Positions 7,774 to 14,412 of a DNA stretch of 36,252 nt are shown here, piece by piece; position 1 is the stretch's first letter, and each line of letters begins with the position of its first letter. Under the pieces are notes generated by a model. It was given only the letters and a program-made list of their open reading frames with translations. It was not told where the DNA came from and did not search any database. Both the position numbers and the translations under genes were made by a program. This DNA comes from Streptomyces fildesensis (lineage in GTDB: Bacteria > Actinomycetota > Actinomycetes > Streptomycetales > Streptomycetaceae). The DNA lies in contig NZ_JAAIKO010000061.1 of the NCBI RefSeq assembly GCF_016107395.1, positions 1 through 36,252 of the forward strand. Direction: 5' to 3'.

Positions 7774-8423
7774 TCATGTCCTGAGCGGCGGCCGGGCCGG
7801 GCGCGATACCGACTCAGGCACCGGCGTCGGTCTGCGATCCGGCAGCCCGGTCCCCCGGCAGCCCGCGGAGTGCTGGCGCGCGGTTGAGCACGCCGATCCG
7901 CCCCGGTCCGTGCACAGGGTCCATGCGGCGTGGTTCACGGCGGCGCTGAAAACCTCATCGCGGCGGGCCCACCCGTAAATCCGGACTGCTGTGACGCCAA
8001 CGATTTCTGCTGCGTCTTTGACCGGGTTACCGGCCTCGACAAGATCAAGGACCTTCTGACGCAACACGTCGGGGAACATCTGGGCGGCCTCGCCTCGTCG
8101 GCGCTCGCGGGATGCCGTGTTGTGCGCTTCCAGGCAGTCGTCACAGCGGCATCCGAATCGCCACAACTGGAAGGGGCGTACGCGTCGTGATCCAGCCCCG
8201 GAAAGTCCTCGGCGCGTCCCGGCGCCGCCAGAAGGGCCGCGCCTGTCCATGCCCAACGTGTGCGCGCTCCGACAGTTTGCTGTTCGCCACCCGGAAGACA
8301 GCCGGCGTTCTTGAGCGTGTAGACGCTGCTGAGGACGACGCCGAGCAGGTTGGCGACATCAGCAGCCGAGTAGACACGCCGCGGCTCGATGCGGTCGGCG
8401 ACGTGTAGGACGGGATGATCCAT
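7774..8423 (-). pseudogene. Frameshifted DNA-binding gene (MerR/Xis-like HTH plus Cys-rich and HTH segments)
   Basis: Two minus-strand frames join into one sensible protein. From the ATG at 8423 the first frame gives an excisionase/MerR-like segment (RVYSAADVANLLGVVLSS, then YTLKNAGCLPG). At about 8172-8185 the sense passes to another frame with FGCRCDDCLEAHN, a CxCxxC...H motif frequent in actinophage and integrative-element proteins. A resolvase-like helix-turn-helix follows (NPVKDAAEIVGVTAVRIYGW). After about 7900 the sequence loses character, and a third frame carries a gene-like tail ending near 7739. A mobile-element regulator disabled by one or two frameshifts fits best. A sequencing error cannot be excluded. 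Confidence 0.5.
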
Positions 8424-8479
8424 GGTGGGTGACCGTCCGGGAGGTCGCGTCATGCCCGCGTGCGCGGCAGGTGACCGGT

Positions 8480-8697
8480 ATGCGCAACTGGCGGGACAAG
8501 TTCCCCGGCGTCGAGGTGATCGGAAAAGCTGTGACGGGACGGCCCGCGGAGCGGCTTCTGGAAGCAGCAGGCGACACCTCTCTGCTGATTGTCGGCCGGA
8601 GCATCAGTCACCTGCCTACCGGCAGGTACATCGGCCCACCACCGTCGCCCTGCTCCACCATTCCTCTGCGCCGGTCGCCGTCGTTCCGTACACGTGA
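8480..8697 (+). pseudogene. Universal stress protein C-terminal remnant, frameshifted
   Basis: From 8480 one frame encodes FPGVEVIGKAVTGRPAERLL and then DTSLLIVGRSISHLPTG, the nucleotide-binding part of a Streptomyces universal stress protein. Near 8630 the sense moves to another frame, which ends TTVALLHHSSAPVAVVPYT and a stop at 8697. This is the family's usual C-terminus. The N-terminal domain is absent. The remnant lies beside adhE and is probably debris of a second stress-protein gene from the same low-oxygen island. Confidence 0.7.
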
Positions 8698-8776
8698 GCA
8701 TCCGGACAAGTGAGCTGCCGGCGCCGGCACTCGGTTCGCCGCCCCATGATGTCCGCCGAGCACTCCCGCACGACGG

Positions 8777-8812
8777 CCTGACCCGGGCCCTGAAGTGAGG
8801 GCCAGGGTCAGG
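8777..8812. terminator. Bidirectional terminator between stress-protein remnant and adhE
   Basis: The 15-base arms 8777-8791 and 8798-8812 pair with a single mismatch around a 6-base loop. The hairpin lies 66 bases beyond the adhE stop on the minus strand and 80 bases beyond the remnant on the plus strand. Confidence 0.8.
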
Positions 8813-8877
8813 CATGGGACGGCGTCCTTGTCCCGCCCGTGCTGAACGGCTGCCACCGGGTCACCCTCGTGCCCGCC

Positions 8878-11559
8878 TCAGGCGGGAGAGCCGTAGTACG
8901 CCTGGCGCATGAGTTGCCGCATGTCGGCGAGCATCGGCATGCGGGGGTTGGCGGGGGCGCACTGGTCCTCGTAGGCGTTCATCGCCTGTTGGGGCAAGGC
9001 TTCGAGGAACGTTTTCTCGTCCACGCCCGCGGCCTTGAAGGACGGCGGGATGCCGACGGCGTCGCGCAGTCGCTCGACGGCGACGGCGAGGGACTCGACA
9101 CCCTGTTCCGGTGTGGACGCCGGCAGGCCGAGGGCCTGGGCGATGGCCTGGTAGCGCTCGGGGGCGATGTAGTTGCGGTACTTGGGCCACGAGGTGACCT
9201 TCGCCGGTGTGCTTCCGTTGTAGCGGATGGCATGCGGCAGCAGCAGTGCGTTGGTGCGTCCGTGCGCGACGCCGAAGGTCCCGCCCAGGGTGTGGGCCAT
9301 CGCGTGGACGACACCGAGGAAGGCCGAACCGAACGCCATGCCGGCGATGGTGCCCGCGTTGTGCATCTTCTCCCGGGCGATCAGGTCGTGCGTGCCGTCG
9401 GCGACGGCGCGCTCCAGGTGGTCGAAGATCAGCCGGATCCCCTGGAGGGCCAGCCCATCGGTGAAGTCGTTGGCATAGACCGAGACGTAGGCCTCGATGC
9501 AGTGCGTCAGGGCGTCGAATCCGGTGTCGGCTGTGACGGCCTTCGGCAGGTGGGTGGTGAGCGCCGGGTCGCAGATGGCGATGCTCGGGGTGAGGGCGTA
9601 GTCCGCCAGCGGGTACTTCTGACCGGTGGCGGTGTCGGTGATCACCGCGAAGGGCGTCACCTCGCTGCCGGTCCCGGACGTCGTCGGGATGCACACCAGC
9701 TGGGCCTTCGCGCCGAGGTCGGGGAAGGTGAACGCGCGCTTGCGGATGTCGAAGAACTTCTCCTTCAGGTCCGCGAAGTCGATGTCCGGGTGCTCGTACA
9801 TCAGCCACATCACCTTGGCCGCATCCATCGGCGATCCGCCGCCCAGCGCGATGATGGTGTCCGGCTGGAAGCCGTGCATCAGCTCGGCCCCCTTGGTGAC
9901 GGTGTCGATGCTGGGGTTGGGTTCGACGTAGTCGATGACGCGGATCTCGCAGGGCGTCGTGCGCCGGTCGAGGATGCCGCGGATCCGCTGGAGATGGCCG
10001 ATGTCCACCATGGTCCGGTCGGTGACGATGACGACCTTGCGGGCACCGCGCATGTCGGCCAGATAGGTGATGGAGTTGCGCTCGAAGAAGATCTTCGAGG
10101 GGACCTTGAACCACTGCAGGTTCGAGTTGCGCCGCCCGATCCGCTTGATGTTCAGCAGGTTGAAGGCGGTGACGTTCCCGGAGACGGAGTTGTGGCCGTA
10201 GCTCCCGCAGCCCAGGGTGAGCGAGGGCAGGAAGGCGTTGTAGACGTCGCCGATGCCGCCCTGCGAGCTGGGGGCGTTCCAGATCACCCGGCAGGCCTTC
10301 ACCGCGTGCCCGAACTCCTCGGCGAACGCGGCGTCCTCGGTGTGGACGGCGGCGCTGTGCCCGAGACCGTGGAACTCCACCATCTCCGCCGCCAGCCGTA
10401 TCCCCTCGGAACGGTCGGCCGCACGCAGCACGGCCAGCACCGGACAGAGCTTCTCGCGCGTCAGTGGCTCCCCTTCGCCGACGAAGGAGACCGGTGCCAG
10501 GATGATGGAGGTGTCCTGCGGGACGGTGAAGCCGGCCGCCTGTGCGATCTCGGCCGCGGAACGGCCGACCACGGCGGCGTTCAACACCGCACCTGCGCAG
10601 TCGCGATCATGAGCGGTACCGACTCCGAAGACGTACTGCTCCAGTGCCGCCTTCTCCTGCGGGTTCACGACGTACGCCTTGAGGGTCCGGAACTCCTCCA
10701 GTGCCGCCTCGTACACCTCGTCGTCGAGGATCACGGCCTGTTCGGACGCGCAGATCATGCCGTTGTCGAACGATTTGGACAGCACGATGTCGTTCACCGC
10801 GCGCTTGAGGTCCGCGCTCTTCTCGATGTACGCGGGGACGTTGCCCGCCCCGACGCCCAGCGCCGGCTTGCCGCACGAATAGGCGGCCTTCACCATCGCG
10901 TTGCCACCGGTCGCCAGGATCGTCGCGACGCCGGGATGATGCATCAGCGCTGCCGTCGCCCGCATCGAGGGCTCCTCGATCCACTGCACGCAGTTCGCAG
11001 GCGCTCCGGCCTTGACGGCTGCGTCGCGCACGATGCGGGCCGCAGCCGCGGAGCAGCGCTGAGCGGCGGGGTGGAAGGCGAACACGATCGGGTTGCGGGT
11101 TTTGAGAGCCATGAGAGCTTTGAAGATGGTCGTCGAGGTCGGGTTGGTCACCGGTGTGACCCCGGCGACGACACCGATGGGTTCGGCGATTTCGACGATG
11201 CCGGTGATCTCGTCGCGGCTCACCACCCCGACAGTCTTCATCCCCGCCATCGAGTGGGTGACGTTCTCACAGGCGAAGACGTTCTTGACGGCTTTGTCCT
11301 CGAAGACGCCCCGGCCGGTCTCCTCGACCGCCAGCGCGGCCAGACCGGTGTGCTCGGCGAGGGCCGCCAGGGACGCCTTCCTGACAATGAGGTCGATCTG
11401 CTCCTGGGTGAAGTCCGCGTACTCCTCCAACGCCTGGAGGGCCCCGTCGACGAGGCTGTTCACAGCCCGATCGGTCTCGGGGCTGCCGTTTGTCGACGAC
11501 TTCGCGTCGTGGTGGGCAGCCGCGAGGTGGGCGCCGGCGATCGGCTTCGACCTGGTCAT
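8878..11559 (-). CDS. adhE: Bifunctional acetaldehyde-CoA/alcohol dehydrogenase
   Basis: This 893-aa cytoplasmic enzyme reduces acetyl-CoA to acetaldehyde and then ethanol with two NADH. The N-terminal CoA-acylating aldehyde dehydrogenase half (about 30-470) has its catalytic Cys270 in NGMICASEQ. The C-terminal iron-dependent alcohol dehydrogenase half (about 480-885) has the nucleotide loop ALGGGSPMDAAKVMW and the metal ligands in FDALTH and HAMAHTLGGTFGVAHG. Length and domain order match E. coli AdhE (891 aa), and the reading frame is intact. The ATG at 11559 is used. AdhE normally regenerates NAD during fermentation and forms spirosome filaments. With pflBA about 8 kb away it completes a mixed-acid route. 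Its upstream region carries one or two degenerate DosR-like boxes. Confidence 0.97.
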   Translation of the reverse strand: MTRSKPIAGAHLAAAHHDAKSSTNGSPETDRAVNSLVDGALQALEEYADFTQEQIDLIVRKASLAALAEHTGLAALAVEETGRGVFEDKAVKNVFACENVTHSMAGMKTVGVVSRDEITGIVEIAEPIGVVAGVTPVTNPTSTTIFKALMALKTRNPIVFAFHPAAQRCSAAAARIVRDAAVKAGAPANCVQWIEEPSMRATAALMHHPGVATILATGGNAMVKAAYSCGKPALGVGAGNVPAYIEKSADLKRAVNDIVLSKSFDNGMICASEQAVILDDEVYEAALEEFRTLKAYVVNPQEKAALEQYVFGVGTAHDRDCAGAVLNAAVVGRSAAEIAQAAGFTVPQDTSIILAPVSFVGEGEPLTREKLCPVLAVLRAADRSEGIRLAAEMVEFHGLGHSAAVHTEDAAFAEEFGHAVKACRVIWNAPSSQGGIGDVYNAFLPSLTLGCGSYGHNSVSGNVTAFNLLNIKRIGRRNSNLQWFKVPSKIFFERNSITYLADMRGARKVVIVTDRTMVDIGHLQRIRGILDRRTTPCEIRVIDYVEPNPSIDTVTKGAELMHGFQPDTIIALGGGSPMDAAKVMWLMYEHPDIDFADLKEKFFDIRKRAFTFPDLGAKAQLVCIPTTSGTGSEVTPFAVITDTATGQKYPLADYALTPSIAICDPALTTHLPKAVTADTGFDALTHCIEAYVSVYANDFTDGLALQGIRLIFDHLERAVADGTHDLIAREKMHNAGTIAGMAFGSAFLGVVHAMAHTLGGTFGVAHGRTNALLLPHAIRYNGSTPAKVTSWPKYRNYIAPERYQAIAQALGLPASTPEQGVESLAVAVERLRDAVGIPPSFKAAGVDEKTFLEALPQQAMNAYEDQCAPANPRMPMLADMRQLMRQAYYGSPA

Positions 11560-11658
11560 GGAACCGCTCCTCGGAGCAAAGATGGTGACGGGTCGCGAAG
11601 GAAGCGGCCCCTGGTTTCACTGGCGTTCTCAGCCTGCGCCGACGAGCCTCGCCGCACA

Positions 11659-11675
11659 GGTGGCCATTCGGCCCT
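11659..11675. promoter_or_regulatory. Candidate DosR/OsdR-like box upstream of adhE
   Basis: GGTGGCCATTCGGCCCT shares the TTCGGCCC core and GGCC-N-TT-CGGCC dyad with boxes near pflB and near 23.75 kb. It lies about 100 bases upstream of the adhE start. Assignment is by similarity to the GGGAC...GTCCC core of mycobacterial DosR sites and is inferred. Confidence 0.45.
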
Positions 11676-11737
11676 CGTCACAGGGTTGAAGGTCACCACC
11701 TTGGACCGGGGGAGGAACGAACCCTCTCGGTCCAGGA

Positions 11738-11753
11738 GGGGGCCGTCCGGCCC
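11738..11753. promoter_or_regulatory. Second GC-rich dyad between adhE and the small membrane gene
   Basis: GGGGGCCGTCCGGCCC has the same overall architecture but CC in place of the central TT. It lies about 50 bases upstream of the GTG at 11802 and about 180 bases upstream of adhE. It is weaker than the other boxes. Confidence 0.3.
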
Positions 11754-11801
11754 GTTGGCGGGCGCCTTTCAGCGGAGCGAAGGTGAGGTGACGGGAAAAT
11801 C

Positions 11802-12053
11802 GTGGCCGTGACTGACGAGGTCGCCATGTGGCTGCTCGGCGGAATCGCGCTCGTGGCGTGGGGAGTCCTGAAGATCGTTGGTGTGCACAGTCCGCTGGTG
11901 CCGTGGCCGTCGGTCGGTCTGGGAGTGCTCGTCATCGCGGCGGCGGGCAGCCCCTTCGTGCCGCACCGTCGTCCTGGTGAGAGCAGCAGGGTCATCGAGG
12001 AACGGCACTACATCGGGCCGCGGGATTCCCGTGACCATGAGCAGCGCTGTTGA
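11802..12053 (+). CDS. Small two-helix membrane protein
   Basis: This 83-aa (or 81-aa) protein has two hydrophobic segments (about 8-27 and 35-50) and a basic, hydrophilic tail (PHRRPGESSRVIEERHY). Two in-frame GTG codons at 11802 and 11808 could start it. The ribosome-binding site is weak (a GGTGAGGTGACGGG stretch). I cannot name a family. It is divergent from adhE and close to a GC-rich dyad, so it may share hypoxic control. Codon use supports the plus strand over the overlapping minus-strand frame. Confidence 0.6.
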   Translation: MAVTDEVAMWLLGGIALVAWGVLKIVGVHSPLVPWPSVGLGVLVIAAAGSPFVPHRRPGESSRVIEERHYIGPRDSRDHEQRC

Positions 12054-12384
12054 GATCCGGTCGCCGGGACGGCATCCGAGGCGGCACGTTGTCGGGGATG
12101 CCGACGCGACGGGGGGCGGGGACATGACGGGTCCCTGAACCTCTGAGTTCTCTCTGAATCTCTCACGCCGCCCTTCCTCGCTTCTGCTCCCGGCGTGCCG
12201 GCTGTCGAAGGACGACCCGGGCAAGCGTGCCCGCTGAGCTGCGCCGACACGGATGCGCCAGGGTTCACCCCAGGGGAGGGGGCGGGACGGCGGGCCTTCG
12301 GAGCGTGAACGATGTGCTCTGAGTGTCTACATGCGTGTAGTAGCTTCGGCGCCCTCGACCGATCCTTCTGGAAGGTGCTTGTTC
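12054..12384. other. Intergenic region upstream of the DUF2231 gene
   Basis: No gene is seen in this 331-base stretch. It contains a repeated CTCTGA/CTCTGAAT-like motif near 12140-12165, a GGGAC...GTCCC pair around 12119-12135 that is spaced too widely for a DosR site, and the palindrome at 12327-12340. Confidence 0.45.
12327..12340. promoter_or_regulatory. Palindrome CTACA-TGCG-TGTAG, candidate operator
   Basis: Five-base inverted repeats (12327-12331 and 12336-12340) flank four bases, 45 bases upstream of the DUF2231 ATG. The half-sites resemble BlaI/CopY-type TACA...TGTA operators, but those have a 2-base spacer, so the regulator is unknown. Confidence 0.4.
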
Positions 12385-12909
12385 ATGGGGCCGACTGTCA
12401 TCAATGGGCTGCCCGCTCATGTTCTTCTGGTCCACGTGGTGGTGGTGCTGGTGCCGCTCACGGCTCTCGCCCTGGTGGTCTGTGCCGTATGGCCTGCCTG
12501 GATCAGCAGGCTCGGCCTCGTTCTTCCCGTGCTGGCGCTGGTGTCCCTGGTCAGCGTGCCGCTGACCACGCACGCGGGTGAGTGGTTGGAGCACCGCGTG
12601 AATCGCACTGCTCTCGTACGCCGGCATGCCGAGCTGGGCGACGGGCTGCTGCCCTGGGCCGTCGGGCTCTTTCTTCTCGCCGTGGCGTTCTGGTGGTTCG
12701 GACGCAAGGGGATCGGCCGAGCGGCCCCTGATGCCGATATGCCCCGGGGCGTTGTATCGGTGAGCCTGCCGGTGCGGGTGACGGCGGTGGCGCTGACCCT
12801 CATCGTCGGGGCAGGGGCAGTGGTGCAGGTCTACCGGATCGGGGATTCCGGGGCCAAGGCCGCATGGGGAGACGGATATTCGGCCGCGAGCGGCCATGTC
12901 GCCGGCTGA
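12385..12909 (+). CDS. DUF2231 family membrane protein
   Basis: This 174-aa integral membrane protein has four predicted helices (about 9-31, 34-57, 85-105 and 125-147). The N-terminal GLPAHVLLVHVVVVLVPLT carries the paired histidines of DUF2231. The C-terminal VYRIGDSGAKAAWGD matches the usual family ending, with Asp where many have His. It may bind haem or a metal through the histidines, but no function is established. The ATG at 12385 is preferred, with GGAAGG about 9 bases upstream. It converges end to end with the split PAS-PP2C gene, one base apart. Confidence 0.8.
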   Translation: MGPTVINGLPAHVLLVHVVVVLVPLTALALVVCAVWPAWISRLGLVLPVLALVSLVSVPLTTHAGEWLEHRVNRTALVRRHAELGDGLLPWAVGLFLLAVAFWWFGRKGIGRAAPDADMPRGVVSVSLPVRVTAVALTLIVGAGAVVQVYRIGDSGAKAAWGDGYSAASGHVAG

Positions 12910-13099
12910 CTAACCCAGGGGTTCGGGCTGTTTCAGGGGCACCATGAACCAGACGGTCTTGCCGTCGTCCGTGGGGCGGGTGCCCCAGTCGGTGGCCAGG
13001 GCGTCGACGAGGAGAAGTCCCCGGCCCGACTCGTCGCCCGATTCTGCGTGCCGGAGCTGGGGGATGTGGGTGCCGCTGTCGGTGACTTCGACGGTCATC
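12910..13099 (-). pseudogene. 3' fragment of the IS-split PAS-PP2C-ATPase gene
   Basis: This is the last 61 codons of the gene whose first part is at 14443-16161. It encodes MTVEVTDSGTHIPQL and then SGRGLLLVDALATDWG, the G1 and G2 boxes of a GHKL ATPase of the RsbW/anti-sigma type. Removing the insertion and one CATC copy restores an uninterrupted frame (HTARE-MTVEVTD) and a 634-aa protein. The frame now continues into the IS (to a possible start at 13140) but has lost the N-box, so no ATPase can be made from it. Confidence 0.9.
13096..13099. repeat. Target-site duplication CATC, left copy
   Basis: CATC here and at 14443-14446 directly flanks the insertion sequence. A 4-base duplication is within the range known for the IS3 family. 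Confidence 0.8.
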
Positions 13100-13136
13100 G
13101 GGCCTTCCCCCGTGATGGTGGGCACGCGGTTATTGA

Positions 13137-14033
13137 TCACGCGGCGAGCGTGAGTTTAGCGTTGTGGTGTCGGTGTTCGTAGGCGTCGGGGCTGAGGTGG
13201 CCGTTGGTGGAGTGTCGGCGGCGGGTGTTGTAGCGAGTCAGCCAGGCGAAGACGGTGCGGCGGCAGGTGGTGGCGTCGCCGTAGTCGTGGGCGCTTTGGA
13301 GGGTCTCGCGTTTCAGTGAGGCGTGGAAGCTTTCGCAGGCTGCGTTGTCGGCGCTGGTGCCGACCGCGCCCATCGACCGGGTGACCCCGAGGTGGTCGCA
13401 GAGGCCGGCGTAGGCCCTGGATCCGTACTGGGCTCCGTGATCGGAGTGAAAGACCGTGCCGTCCAATGAGCCGCGGGTGCGGGCGGCCATCCGGAGCGCG
13501 TCGGAGACCAGGTCCGTGCGCATGTGGTCGGCGATGGACCAGCCGACGATCTTGCGGCTGAAGCAGTCCAGCACGGTCGCGAGATAGAGGAATTTCCCGC
13601 CCGCAAGCGGGAGATACGTGATGTCGCCCATGAGCTTGCACCCGGGCTCGGTGGCGGTGAAGTCCCGGCCGAACAGGTCGGGGACGGTCCCGGCTGCCGG
13701 GTCGGGGACAGTGGTGCGGACGCGTCTGCGCAGGCGGATCCCGGTGATGTCGAACGCCCGCATGACCCTGGCGATCCGCTTCTCGTTGACCGCATGTCCC
13801 CTCTCGCGGAGCTCGGCGGTCACCCGCGGGGAGCCGTAGGCGCCGCCGGACTCGCCGTGGACCTCACGGATCTTCTCGGCCAGGACCAGGTCCTCGCGCT
13901 GCCGCGCGGCACGGGCTTCGGCGCCGGCGAGCCACTTGTAGTAACTGGACCGGTTGACGTCCAGGACCTGGCACAGCCGCTTCACCTCGTAGGTGGCCCG
14001 GAGGTCGTCGACGAACTGGAAGCGGCTGATCAC
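13137..14033 (-). CDS. IS3-family transposase OrfB (DDE integrase)
   Basis: This 298-aa catalytic subunit cuts and joins the IS ends. An N-terminal HTH_21-like segment (LDVNRSSYYKWL, then YGSPRVTAELRERG and NEKRIARVMRAFDITG) precedes the rve integrase core. The catalytic residues are Asp in GDITYLPL, Asp in FHSDHGAQYGS and Glu in DNAACESFHASLK. The C-terminus has RYNTRRRHSTNGHLSPDAYE. The GTG start overlaps the orfA stop by 4 bases. In this family the active enzyme is usually an OrfAB fusion made by -1 frameshifting. I see no obvious A-rich slippery site in the overlap. Confidence 0.95.
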   Translation of the reverse strand: MISRFQFVDDLRATYEVKRLCQVLDVNRSSYYKWLAGAEARAARQREDLVLAEKIREVHGESGGAYGSPRVTAELRERGHAVNEKRIARVMRAFDITGIRLRRRVRTTVPDPAAGTVPDLFGRDFTATEPGCKLMGDITYLPLAGGKFLYLATVLDCFSRKIVGWSIADHMRTDLVSDALRMAARTRGSLDGTVFHSDHGAQYGSRAYAGLCDHLGVTRSMGAVGTSADNAACESFHASLKRETLQSAHDYGDATTCRRTVFAWLTRYNTRRRHSTNGHLSPDAYEHRHHNAKLTLAA

Positions 14034-14371
14034 CAGTTCGTCTCTCCGGCGAAATACTTGGCCGCCTTGCGGAGGATGTCCCGCTCGGTCGCGAGCTTGC
14101 GCTCACTCGCCTCGAGTTCCGCCACCCTCGCCTCCAGGCGCCGGACCCGCTCGTCCGGATCAGCGGACGCGACCGCTGCCGGCCGGGAGGGAGGCCGCGC
14201 AGCCGCGGCGGTGACGCCACGGCGTTCGCGGTCCCGCAGCACCCACGCACGCAGGGTCGCCCGGTTGATGCCCAGGTCAGCGGCGATGCTCTTGTACGTC
14301 GCCCCGGGTGTGGACTCGTACAGGGCCACAGCATCGGCCTTGAATTCGTCCGAATAGTCCTTCAGCGCCAT
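14030..14371 (-). CDS. IS3-family transposase OrfA (HTH)
   Basis: This 113-aa DNA-binding subunit recognises the IS ends. It has an HTH_Tnp_1 domain (YSDEFKADAVALYEST, then IAADLGINRATLRAWV) and a C-terminal leucine-zipper-like coiled coil (VRRLEARVAELEASERKLATE). It starts at ATG 14371, about 70 bases inside the right end, and overlaps orfB by 4 bases. Confidence 0.94.
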   Translation of the reverse strand: MALKDYSDEFKADAVALYESTPGATYKSIAADLGINRATLRAWVLRDRERRGVTAAAARPPSRPAAVASADPDERVRRLEARVAELEASERKLATERDILRKAAKYFAGETNW

Positions 14372-14412
14372 CGGCGGTCTTCTCGCTTCCTCCGGATCAA
14401 GCAGATCCAGTA

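Noticed and set aside
11560..11801. Rex (redox-sensing) operator upstream of adhE
   Set aside because: No TTGTGAA-N4-TTCACAA-like sequence is present. The GC-rich dyads fit a DosR-type site better.
8839..11811. A 990-codon plus-strand open frame opposite adhE
   Set aside because: It is an antisense shadow caused by high third-position GC in adhE. Its translation is low-complexity Gly/Val/Asp/Arg with no family motifs.
12119..12135. GGGAC...GTCCC pair that looks like a DosR site
   Set aside because: The half-sites are 7 bases apart rather than about 4, and the central GTTCGG shared by the other boxes is missing.
13924..14033. Programmed -1 frameshift signal for an OrfAB fusion in the IS element
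   Set aside because: No A-rich or other clear slippery heptamer is visible near the GTGA overlap. Translational coupling explains the layout equally well.
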